Source of the DNA: QNES01 sp023143415
GTDB taxonomy: Bacteria; Pseudomonadota; Gammaproteobacteria; Beggiatoales; Beggiatoaceae
Length of the DNA stretch: 8,286 bases
NCBI GenBank assembly: GCA_030632725.1
Contig: DAOVUF010000220.1
Coordinates: 1-8,286 of the forward strand
Direction of reading: 5' to 3'
The notes below the pieces were generated by a model. That model did no database searches. It was not told the DNA's origin and saw nothing but the letters and a program-made list of their open reading frames with translations. The translations under genes were made by a program, and so were the position numbers. Positions 1 through 5,698 of the stretch are shown here, piece by piece (position 1 is the stretch's first letter; each line of letters begins with the position of its first letter).

Positions 1-121
1 CCTGCTTTAGCTGTCAGCCTTGAGATTTATCTAAGCGCTTAGAAGGGGATTGCTTGTATATGGAGGAATATTGCTATACGAAGTCTTTAGGTTTGGGTGG
101 ACTGAATAAAGAGTTAAAATA

Positions 122-175
122 GGAGTCCAACGCTTCAGCTTTGGGTGGACTGACAAAGCTAAAGCGTTGAACTCC
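122..175. repeat. Imperfect 21-bp inverted repeat (stem-loop)
   Basis: The left arm at 122-142 and right arm at 155-175 pair over 21 positions with two mismatches, around a 12-nt loop. The right arm merges into the tandem 29-bp repeat array that follows, and its AAAGCTAAAGCGTT core recurs at 243-256. So the hairpin is made of one unit facing the opposite way from the array. No T-run follows, so it is not a typical intrinsic terminator. Confidence 0.7.
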
Positions 176-257
176 AAACGCCCAAATCTAAAGGTTTGGA
201 CTCCAAACGCCCAAATCTAAAGGTTTGGACTCCAAACGCCCAAAGCTAAAGCGTTTT
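171..257. repeat. Tandem 29-bp repeats, three units
   Basis: Units run 171-199, 200-228 and 229-257. The first two are identical. The third keeps ACTCCAAACGCCCAAA and then changes to GCTAAAGCG in place of TCTAAAGGT. Each of the first two units contains its own short self-complementary pair, CCAAAC with GTTTGG. There is no open frame worth annotating across the array. Units are contiguous, with no spacers, so this is not a CRISPR array. Confidence 0.85.
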
Positions 258-300
258 CAAGGTATTAGTTTTTTTTCAAAAAACTAAAACCTCGAAACGT
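251..300. repeat. Stem-loop resembling the dispersed GAGGC hairpin family
   Basis: A perfect 10-bp inner stem pairs TTAGTTTTTT (265-274) with AAAAAACTAA (278-287) around a 3-nt loop. Outside it, CAAGGT (258-263) faces ACCTCG (289-294), followed by TTTT and AAA runs, giving an imperfect outer extension. The order T-rich, AAGG, variable stem, T/A-rich tip, CCTCGAA resembles the three better-matched copies at 4439-4503, 4633-4697 and 7813-7879. Membership of that family is inferred and less sure than for the others. Confidence 0.5.
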
Positions 301-352
301 TCCTCAGTTTGATTTATCCACATAATTCATTGTACTCAAGAGAAATTTCTAT

Positions 353-2119
353 ATGAAAATAGAAAACAGTATTATAAAACGTCACACCATCCCTGACAAT
401 ATTGAATTACCCGACACATTCCATCCTGTGATTAAACGAGTGCTGGCCGCTCGTCAAATTAAAACGGTTAACGAATTGGAATATGGATTACAAAATCTGC
501 TCCCCTACACCACGCTACTTGGCATAGAAGACGCGGTGACTTTGTTATATGAAGCACTCGCTAATCAAGCGCGTATTCTGATTATTGCCGATTATGACGC
601 GGATGGTGCAACCAGTTGCGTTTTAGCAATTAAAGCGTTACAGCAAATGGGCGCGAAAAAAATCAATTTTTTAGTGCCTAATCGAGAAAAACAGGGTTAT
701 GGTTTAACACCCGAATTGATTGAAGTTGCCCTAGAAGACTCCTTTTTGCGTGATACACCACCCAGCACTGATTCCCCCGATCTCTTGATAACAGTCGATA
801 ATGGTATTTCGAGTTTCAGTGGTGTCAGTGCGGCTAAAGAATGTGGTATGCGTGTACTGGTCACTGATCACCATTTACCTAGGGAAAATTTACCTGATGC
901 AGATGCGATTATCAATCCCAAACAGGAAGGCGATTTGTTTCCCAGTAAAAACCTTTGTGGTGTTGGGGTTATTTTTTACGTGATGATGGCTTTACGGGCG
1001 CGTCTGCGTGAAAAAGATTGGTTTAAAACCCAAAATATTTCTGAACCAAACATGGCTGATTTCCTAGATTTAGTCGCTTTAGGTACGATAACTGATGTCG
1101 TTCCCCTGGATTATAATAACCGCATTTTGATTGAACAAGGATTGCGACGAATACGGGCGAATCGTTGTTCCCCAGGCATTGGTGCATTGGTGCAAATGGC
1201 TAAACGTGAACAAACCCGTTTAATTGCCAGCGATTTAGCCTTTTATGTCGGACCCTATCTCAACGCGGCGGGGCGTATGGATGATATGTCTTACGGAATT
1301 AGATGCTTATTAAGTGAAGATTATTTTGAAGCAAAAGAACAGGCGCGATTGCTTAAAACTTTCAATGAAGAACGTCGTTTTGAAGAAGCAAAAATGCAGA
1401 AAGAAGCACTTGATATGCTGAACACACTTGGCGATCCAGATACGTTACCAATAGGACTTTGTTTGTTAGATGAAAAATGGCATCAAGGTGTTATAGGCAT
1501 TCTCGCTGCCCGTATCAAAGATCGTTTGCACCGCCCTGTGATCATTTTTACGCACGACAAGGAGAATTATATCAGAGGTTCAGGGCGTTCTGTCCAAGGC
1601 GTTCATCTCCATGATATTATTGAGCGGTTATCTTCCCAACATCCTGACATGATTACTTATTTTGGAGGTCATGCGATGGCAGCAGGTTTAACGATACCCC
1701 AAAAACAATTTGACGCTTTTCAAGACGTTTTTGATAAAGAGGTGCGTCAACATCTGGGGAGAAATGAATTACATGGCATGATTTATAGTGACGGCGCATT
1801 ATCGGAAGACGAATTTAGTTTAAAACTGGCTGAACAGTTAAGAATGCTTACCCCTTGGGGACACCATTTTCCAGAACCTGTTTTTGATGGGGAATTTGAA
1901 GTGCTTGATCGTCGTATTTTGAAAGAAAAGCATTTGAAAATGTGGGTGCGTCCCCTTGAAGGGGGAACGCAGGTGGAAGCAATTGCATTTAACACAGTTG
2001 ATACAGATTGGCCATCTAAAGTTAATCGCGTACAATTGGCTTATAAATTAGATGTGAATAGTTTTCGTGGCACAAAAAATGTGCAATTAATGGCAAAATC
2101 TGTGATCGTAATTGATTAG
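353..2119 (+). CDS. recJ: Single-stranded-DNA-specific exonuclease RecJ
   Basis: RecJ is a cytoplasmic 5'-3' exonuclease on single-stranded DNA. It resects ends in RecF-pathway recombination and acts in mismatch and base-excision repair, using two metal ions. The 588 residues match the family (E. coli about 577). The DHH phosphoesterase motifs are complete: DYDADG at 80-85 (usually DFDADG), VDNG at 148-151, TDHH at 171-174, and ALGTITDVV at 242-250. DHHA1 features follow, with RGSGRS near 408-413 and GGHAMAAG at 438-445, then a C-terminal OB-like region. The ATG at 353 is preceded by only a weak purine-rich site (AAGAGA near 338-343). The N-terminus looks complete, and nothing catalytic is missing. 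The gene stands alone: prfB, dsbC and xerD, common neighbours in other gammaproteobacteria, are not in view. It ends in TAG, 26 nt from the convergent pentapeptide gene. Confidence 0.97.
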   Translation: MKIENSIIKRHTIPDNIELPDTFHPVIKRVLAARQIKTVNELEYGLQNLLPYTTLLGIEDAVTLLYEALANQARILIIADYDADGATSCVLAIKALQQMGAKKINFLVPNREKQGYGLTPELIEVALEDSFLRDTPPSTDSPDLLITVDNGISSFSGVSAAKECGMRVLVTDHHLPRENLPDADAIINPKQEGDLFPSKNLCGVGVIFYVMMALRARLREKDWFKTQNISEPNMADFLDLVALGTITDVVPLDYNNRILIEQGLRRIRANRCSPGIGALVQMAKREQTRLIASDLAFYVGPYLNAAGRMDDMSYGIRCLLSEDYFEAKEQARLLKTFNEERRFEEAKMQKEALDMLNTLGDPDTLPIGLCLLDEKWHQGVIGILAARIKDRLHRPVIIFTHDKENYIRGSGRSVQGVHLHDIIERLSSQHPDMITYFGGHAMAAGLTIPQKQFDAFQDVFDKEVRQHLGRNELHGMIYSDGALSEDEFSLKLAEQLRMLTPWGHHFPEPVFDGEFEVLDRRILKEKHLKMWVRPLEGGTQVEAIAFNTVDTDWPSKVNRVQLAYKLDVNSFRGTKNVQLMAKSVIVID

Positions 2120-2145
2120 AGCTTGAACAGAATTAAGAGAAAATA

Positions 2146-2706
2146 TTAAGTCGAATCATTCACTTCAAGAAGTAATGGTTTATTATCATCCCAAATCACA
2201 TCGGTCAAATTCGCACCTGCTAGATTGGTATCTGTTAAATTTGCGCCTCTTAAATCTGTTCTCGTCAAATTTGCATTTCTCAAATTCGCGCCATTCAAAT
2301 TCGCGCCACTTAAATCGGCACCCATTAAATTGGCATCAGTCAAATCTGCGCCACTCATTTTCGCTTTGTATAAATCTGCCCACCTCAAATCGGCATTTCT
2401 CAAATTAGCCCATCTCAAATCAGCTTCACTGAGATCGGTTTCACTGAGATCAGCTTTTTTTAAAATCGCCTCTCTACAATCTACATTTCTCATGTCAGAA
2501 TTATTAAAATCGGTTCCAGTTAAATCTGCTCCACTTAAATTAGTCTGAACCAAAAAAGCCTGAAACAAATAAGCATTGCTCAAATCTGCCCACTTTAAAT
2601 TGGCTTTATTCAAAACAGCCCCATTTAAATTGGATTCACTTAAATCTGCTCCCTCTAAACATCCATCGCATTTATTAGTCATTTTGAGTTGTTGAAGTTC
2701 ATTCAT
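2146..2706 (-). CDS. Pentapeptide-repeat protein
   Basis: The 186-residue protein is almost wholly A(D/N)LXX pentapeptides. I count 31 consecutive pentads without a break, residues 17 to 171, from LEGAD to LTDVI. That would make a right-handed quadrilateral beta-helix of nearly eight coils. Before it lies a short leader with a Cys pair, C13 and C16 (CDGC), a feature I recall in many such proteins; after it a 15-residue tail, WDDNKPLLLEVNDST. No signal peptide or membrane segment is visible, so it is probably cytoplasmic. The start is supported by TAAGGA at 2715-2720, 8 nt upstream of the ATG. Some family members (MfpA, Qnr) mimic DNA and bind gyrase, but most have no known role, and nothing here points to gyrase. 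It is convergent with recJ and divergent from trkA. Opposite-strand open frames over it are shadows of the five-codon repeat. Confidence 0.93.
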   Translation of the reverse strand: MNELQQLKMTNKCDGCLEGADLSESNLNGAVLNKANLKWADLSNAYLFQAFLVQTNLSGADLTGTDFNNSDMRNVDCREAILKKADLSETDLSEADLRWANLRNADLRWADLYKAKMSGADLTDANLMGADLSGANLNGANLRNANLTRTDLRGANLTDTNLAGANLTDVIWDDNKPLLLEVNDST

Positions 2707-2714
2707 AAATAAAA

Positions 2715-2720
2715 TCCTTA
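2715..2720 (-). promoter_or_regulatory. Ribosome binding site of the pentapeptide-repeat gene
   Basis: On the minus strand this reads TAAGGA, 8 nt before the ATG at 2706. It is one of only two clear Shine-Dalgarno sites in the window and fixes the start codon. Confidence 0.75.
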
Positions 2721-2819
2721 ATAACGCTGATAAAAAGGTTTACTCAAAAAAAATTTAGCCCTACCTACGTTTGCGGTTTTTTGTAGGTTCATCCTATGAA
2801 AATATTTATCTGAAATAAC

Positions 2820-2825
2820 TATACT
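2820..2825 (+). promoter_or_regulatory. Possible -10 box for trkA (TATACT)
   Basis: TATACT matches the sigma-70 -10 consensus at five of six positions. The best -35 partner at normal spacing (TGAAAA, 2797-2802) is poor. The box directly abuts the 111-bp element that begins at 2826. If it is real, transcription would start inside that element, and the element would be the 5' leader of trkA mRNA. This is a suggestion only. Confidence 0.3.
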
Positions 2826-2936
2826 AGAGGTTCCTGCAAAATTCATGTCATGAGGGCAGCCCCTACAAAACATCACGTCTTTCAGTAGGGGCTTTTAAAT
2901 CCTATATATTCACCCAAGAGTTTTGCAAAAGCCTCT
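2826..2936. mobile_element. MITE-like 111-bp element upstream of trkA
   Basis: The ends are imperfect 16-bp inverted repeats: AGAGGTTCCTGCAAAA at 2826-2841 against TTTTGCAAAAGCCTCT at 2921-2936, with three mismatches. Inside is a second palindrome, AGCCCCTAC (2858-2866) with GTAGGGGCT (2885-2893), around an 18-nt loop. There is no coding capacity. The termini look like insertion-sequence ends, so a non-autonomous element moved by an IS in the same genome is the likely reading. No clear target-site duplication flanks it. It ends 15 nt before the trkA ATG and occupies the place where a leader and ribosome site would normally be. Confidence 0.6.
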
Positions 2937-2951
2937 TCACAACAAAAAATT

Positions 2952-4328
2952 ATGAAAATCATCATTCTTGGTGCTGGACAAGTGGGTAGTTCTTTAGCCT
3001 ATAACCTGGCTAGTGAAGCTAACGATATTACTATTGTCGATCAGAACGCTGCTTTATTGCATAATTTGCAAGAACATTTGGATTTAAGCACCGTCACTGG
3101 ACACGCAGCGCATCCCTACATCCTGTTGCAAGCGGGGGCTGAAGATGCGGATATGTTGATCGCGGTGACTAATAGCGATGAAACTAACATGCTGGCTTGT
3201 CAAATTGCCCATATCCTTTTTCATACGCCTTCCAGAATAGCGCGTGTACGGGAAAGCGATTATATCAACCATAAAGAAAAAATTTTTGGCCCTAATGGAT
3301 TAGCCATTACTCTTCATATCAGTCCAGAACAACTTGTCACACATTACATCCAACGTCTTATTGAATATCCTGATGCTTTGCAAGTACTTGATTTTGCTGG
3401 AGGTAAAGTTCAATTAGTTGCTGTAAAAGCCTTTTATGGTGGTCCCTTAGTGGGGCAAGCCTTACGATCCTTTGAAACTTATTTGCCCAATGTAGAAACA
3501 CGAGTGGCTGCCATGTTTCGACGGGGTAAGGCGATTATTCCTGAAGGGGATACTGTTATTGAAGTTGATGATGAAGTCTTTTTTGTGGCGGCAACCCAAA
3601 ACATTCGCCATGTGATGGCTGCTTTACGTGAATTGGAACGTCCCTACAAACGTATTATGATCGCAGGCGGCGGTAATGTAGGTACTCGTTTATGCCATGC
3701 TCTGGAAAAAAAATACATTGTCAAATTGATTGAACGTGATATGGCACGTACCCAAGTGATTTCTGAAATGGTGGATAAGACTATTGTATTACACGGTGAT
3801 GCCGTCGATGAAAATTTATTGTGCGATGAAAATATTGGTGAAACCGATATTTTTTGTGCTGTGACTAATGATGAGCAAATCAATATTTTATCAGCAATGC
3901 TCGCAAAGCGTATGGGTGCCCGCAAGGTGATGGCGTTGATTAATCGCCCAGTTTATATGGATTTAGTGCAAAGTAGTACTATTGATATTGCCATTTCACC
4001 GGAACAAGCAACTATTGGAACTTTGTTAGCGCATATCCGACGTGGCGATGTGGTAGTAGTGCATTCTTTACGTAACGGGGCTGCGGAAGCGATAGAGGCA
4101 ATTGCACATGGTGATGAAAACTCTTCTAAAGTCGTGGGCAGACGGATTGATCAGATAAAATTACCGCCTGGCACGACAATTGATGCAATTGTACGGGGCG
4201 AAGAAGTCATTATGGCACATCATAATACTGTGATCAAACCAGAAGATCATGTGATTTTATTCCTTACAGATAAAAAACAGATTACAGCGGTGGAAAAGTT
4301 GTTTCAGGTGGGATTTATGTTTTTGTAA
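2952..4328 (+). CDS. trkA: Trk system potassium uptake protein TrkA
   Basis: TrkA is the peripheral inner-membrane regulatory subunit of the Trk K+ channel. It binds NAD(H) or other nucleotides and gates the TrkH/TrkG pore. The 458 residues equal the E. coli length. Two RCK halves are visible. The first has a Rossmann GAGQVG at 7-12 with acidic D30 closing the nucleotide site, followed by a TrkA-C domain around 145-225. The second has GGGNVG at 239-244 with E261 and a TrkA-C domain around 370-455. The LFQ-containing C-terminus is also TrkA-like. No Shine-Dalgarno is seen between the upstream 111-bp element and the ATG (ACAACAAAAAATT), so translation may be weak or leader-dependent. The usual partners (rsmB/fmt upstream, trkH) are absent, so its pore subunit must be encoded elsewhere. 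Confidence 0.96.
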   Translation: MKIIILGAGQVGSSLAYNLASEANDITIVDQNAALLHNLQEHLDLSTVTGHAAHPYILLQAGAEDADMLIAVTNSDETNMLACQIAHILFHTPSRIARVRESDYINHKEKIFGPNGLAITLHISPEQLVTHYIQRLIEYPDALQVLDFAGGKVQLVAVKAFYGGPLVGQALRSFETYLPNVETRVAAMFRRGKAIIPEGDTVIEVDDEVFFVAATQNIRHVMAALRELERPYKRIMIAGGGNVGTRLCHALEKKYIVKLIERDMARTQVISEMVDKTIVLHGDAVDENLLCDENIGETDIFCAVTNDEQINILSAMLAKRMGARKVMALINRPVYMDLVQSSTIDIAISPEQATIGTLLAHIRRGDVVVVHSLRNGAAEAIEAIAHGDENSSKVVGRRIDQIKLPPGTTIDAIVRGEEVIMAHHNTVIKPEDHVILFLTDKKQITAVEKLFQVGFMFL

Positions 4329-4401
4329 TACGAATGGAAATTTAACAACTTATCTCTCGTATCTCTCGTTCCCAACGTTTTCGTTGTGAATGCCTTCTTC
4401 A

Positions 4402-4432
4402 ACGCTCTGCGTTGCGGGACGCAGAGCGTCCC
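4402..4432. repeat. GC-rich REP-like hairpin with two competing folds
   Basis: ACGCTCTGCGT (4402-4412) pairs perfectly with ACGCAGAGCGT (4419-4429), 11 bp around TGCGGG. The right half can instead fold alone: GGGACGC (4416-4422) with GCGTCCC (4426-4432) around AGA. The two structures share bases and exclude each other. Words such as CGCTCTGCGT occur in dispersed palindromes that I recall from several bacteria, so a REP-type repeat is likely. Confidence 0.75.
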
Positions 4433-4438
4433 TGAATG

Positions 4439-4503
4439 AGTTCCCAAACAGAGTTCGAGGCTAAAGTTTTTTCTTTAAAAAAACTTTAGCCTTGAAGGGA
4501 ACT
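4439..4503. repeat. Two-part stem-loop repeat, copy A
   Basis: The outer stem is AGTTCCC (4439-4445) with GGGAACT (4497-4503). The inner stem of 19 bp pairs 4454-4472 (TTCGAGGCTAAAG plus T6) with 4478-4496, its only irregularity being one G-T wobble. An 8-nt one-sided bulge, AAACAGAG, lies between them on the left (4446-4453). Read on the other strand, the layout and sequence match copy C at 7813-7879, including the bulge (AAATAGAG there). It lies between the 3' ends of convergent genes. Confidence 0.85.
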
Positions 4504-4578
4504 AGAAAAAAAGGTATTCTGTGCATCCTGTTAACCCGTTAAATTCTGTTCAAAAACAATAGGATATAATAATGAAAT

Positions 4579-4605
4579 GGTGGGTTTCGCGAAGCGAAAC
4601 CCACC
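4579..4605. repeat. Perfect 12-bp hairpin (GGTGGGTTTCGC palindrome)
   Basis: GGTGGGTTTCGC at 4579-4590 pairs without mismatch with GCGAAACCCACC at 4594-4605, leaving a GAA loop. I recall this palindrome as a common dispersed repeat in filamentous and sulfur bacteria, but that needs a search. No T-run follows on either strand, so REP-type is preferred over an intrinsic terminator. Confidence 0.8.
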
Positions 4606-4612
4606 CTACTCT

Positions 4613-4766
4613 TCAATGCCATTAAGTTAAGCCAGGGCGAACACACAGGATTCGAGGCTAACGTTTTTTGAAGAAAACGTTAGCCTCGAATGCCCTGACA
4701 ATATTATGATACGCGGCGTTTTGTAGGGGCAGAATTGCGTGAAGACCCTTAACTTAATGGCATTGA
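4613..4766. mobile_element. MITE-like 154-bp element with 19-bp perfect inverted ends
   Basis: The terminal repeats are exact: TCAATGCCATTAAGTTAAG (4613-4631) and its reverse complement at 4748-4766. CCCTACT occurs just outside both ends (4604-4610 and 4767-4773). It could be a target duplication, but there are two extra bases (CT) on the left. The interior carries stem-loop copy B (4633-4697) and GTTTTGTAGGGGC (4718-4730), whose reverse complement is in the element upstream of trkA (2859-2871). No coding capacity. The right end lies 11 nt beyond the nuclease stop codon. The hosting mobile element, if any, is not in the window. Confidence 0.7.
4633..4697. repeat. Two-part stem-loop repeat, copy B, nested in the 154-bp element
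   Basis: The inner stem is a perfect 18 bp, 4650-4667 with 4674-4691, sharing TTCGAGGC/GCCTCGAA with copies A and C but with TAACG/CGTTA as the variable part. The outer stem is CAGGGC (4633-4638) with GCCCTG (4692-4697), a different sequence from the GTTCCC/GGGAAC of the other copies. The left one-sided bulge is longer (4639-4649). The changes keep pairing in both helices. Confidence 0.85.
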
Positions 4767-4777
4767 CCCTACTATTG

Positions 4778-5698
4778 CTATACTTTGAGAGATTTTACTT
4801 TTTCCAAACTTAACCCAGTTGCTTGTGCTATCTGTTCTTCTGTCAGTACACCAATAGACCACAAATTGCGAGCCGATTCTTCCCTGGCTTTCTGTTCACC
4901 TTTCTTCAAGCCTTTTTCTTCACCTTCTTTCAAACCTTCTTTCAAACCTTCTTTCAAACCTTCTTTCAAACCTTCATCTTTAGCTTCTTCCTTGATTTTC
5001 TGGATTTTTTCTTGTTTCACGGCTTCCATACTGTATTCATCGAACATCTTCGCACGTTCTTGGGGAGTGACCTTATCTTTTTCAATCAGTTCAAAAACCT
5101 GTTGGATTTCAGGGCGGGTGTACTTCGATTCGTCAACCTGTTCATCCAGGCTGTCTTCTATGGCTTCCATCCATTGACGGTATTCTTCTGGTGTATCGTC
5201 TTCAAGGTATTTAGGACAAATATAAATCACTTTATGCTCAATTTCTCCAAGAGGTTTACCTTTCCGACTTTTGGGATCAAAGTCGATGATGGAGATGTCT
5301 TCTTTATGTCTATCACCGGAAATTAACACAACCAGCGTAAAGACTTTCAAACCTGGGCGATAGTCTTTTGAATTGACCACTTGTTCTAATAAAGCCGCAC
5401 AGTGGTCATGCAAAAAGCGGTGATAGTGATCCGGAAAACGGACATGCTGTATATCGACAATCACTCGATTTTTTTTGTCTTCTGCGTAGAGGTCAAATTT
5501 GGTCGCCACATTGCCAACGGGTGGGTCATAAACTTTATCTTTTTCGACGGTATCAATTTCAAGTTCAATATTCAGAAAATCATGGACAAAAGCCGTGAAT
5601 ATTTCTGGGACACCAAATGCTTTTTTGAAAATGACATCGTAACGTAAGTGAATAAAACGTATAAAATCACTCGCGCACTCCTTGAAGAAGGTATTCAC
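4778..5698 (-). CDS. Rpn family / PD-(D/E)XK nuclease-transposase protein
   Basis: This 306-residue protein resembles the Rpn/PDDEXK-type 'transposase' family, whose studied members are DNA endonucleases that promote RecA-independent recombination. Visible are the N-terminal RYDVIFKKAFG (19-29), the nuclease core KFDLYAEDKKNRVIVDIQ (67-84) with candidate metal ligands D69 and D82-x-Q84 (many relatives have E-x-Q), and HRFLHDHCAALLEQ (93-106). A charged linker rich in LKEG repeats (242-270) precedes a small C-terminal helical piece, ATGLSLEKVKSL. The start is doubtful. The only in-frame initiator upstream of the conserved part is GTG at 5698, without a well-spaced Shine-Dalgarno, while AAGGAG (minus strand, 5678-5683) lies inside the frame. 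The first 51 nt overlap the divergent broken gene, so the original 5' end may have been lost. Family sure, activity unknown. Confidence 0.85.
   Translation of the reverse strand: MNTFFKECASDFIRFIHLRYDVIFKKAFGVPEIFTAFVHDFLNIELEIDTVEKDKVYDPPVGNVATKFDLYAEDKKNRVIVDIQHVRFPDHYHRFLHDHCAALLEQVVNSKDYRPGLKVFTLVVLISGDRHKEDISIIDFDPKSRKGKPLGEIEHKVIYICPKYLEDDTPEEYRQWMEAIEDSLDEQVDESKYTRPEIQQVFELIEKDKVTPQERAKMFDEYSMEAVKQEKIQKIKEEAKDEGLKEGLKEGLKEGLKEGEEKGLKKGEQKAREESARNLWSIGVLTEEQIAQATGLSLEKVKSLKV
4924..4971 (-). repeat. Four exact 12-bp tandem repeats encoding LKEG
   Basis: CTTCTTTCAAAC on the plus strand is repeated exactly four times (4924-4935, 4936-4947, 4948-4959, 4960-4971), followed by a partial CTTC. 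In the nuclease frame each unit encodes a permutation of LKEG. Exact identity over 48 bp, including silent positions, points to recent slippage. Multiples of 12 bp keep the frame. Confidence 0.9.

Larger units (their letters stand above)
1..352. other. Gene-free leader upstream of recJ, rich in short repeats
   Basis: No convincing gene lies here. Frame 1 from the window edge reads PALAVSLEIYLSA and stops at 40-42, so it could be the tail of an upstream gene, but 13 codons cannot establish that. A perfect 12-nt palindrome (CTAAGCGCTTAG) sits at 31-42. The 14-mer TTTGGGTGGACTGA occurs twice in direct orientation (92-105 and 140-153). The stretch 122-257 is built from inverted and tandem copies of one short word family, and 251-300 carries a separate stem-loop; these are listed on their own. 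I see no convincing sigma-70 promoter close to recJ. Confidence 0.6.
4329..4777. other. Gene-free mosaic of palindromic repeats between convergent genes
   Basis: This 449-bp spacer separates trkA (+) from the Rpn-type nuclease (-). I see no open frame with coding character. It is filled by adjacent and nested palindromes: a weak CAACG/CGTTG hairpin at 4373-4386, a strong GC-rich hairpin at 4402-4432, a long two-part stem-loop at 4439-4503, a 12-bp perfect hairpin at 4579-4605, and a 154-bp inverted-repeat element at 4613-4766. The 10-mer TCTCGTTCCC at 4364-4373 is repeated exactly as the outer stem arm at 7813-7822. Only about 4504-4578 is free of obvious structure. Some hairpins may end transcripts from either side, but none has a classic T-tract. 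Confidence 0.75.

Noticed and set aside
69..79. Remnant of a second nuclease 3' end (TATTGCTATAC also at 4773-4783)
   Set aside because: The match is only 11 bp and neither side extends, so chance is a fair explanation.
171..257. CRISPR-like direct repeats
   Set aside because: The units are contiguous, without unique spacers, and there are no cas genes in view.
2175..2548. Plus-strand open frames across the pentapeptide gene
   Set aside because: They are antisense shadows produced by the five-codon periodicity, and the minus frame has a good ribosome site.
4579..4605. Intrinsic terminator
   Set aside because: The hairpin is strong but lacks a T-run on either strand, and it lies over 250 nt after trkA and about 170 nt after the nuclease stop.
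4823..5647. Plus-strand Phe/Ser-rich frames across the nuclease gene
   Set aside because: These are antisense readings of the LKEG and Lys/Glu-rich coding sequence, with no starts or motifs of their own.
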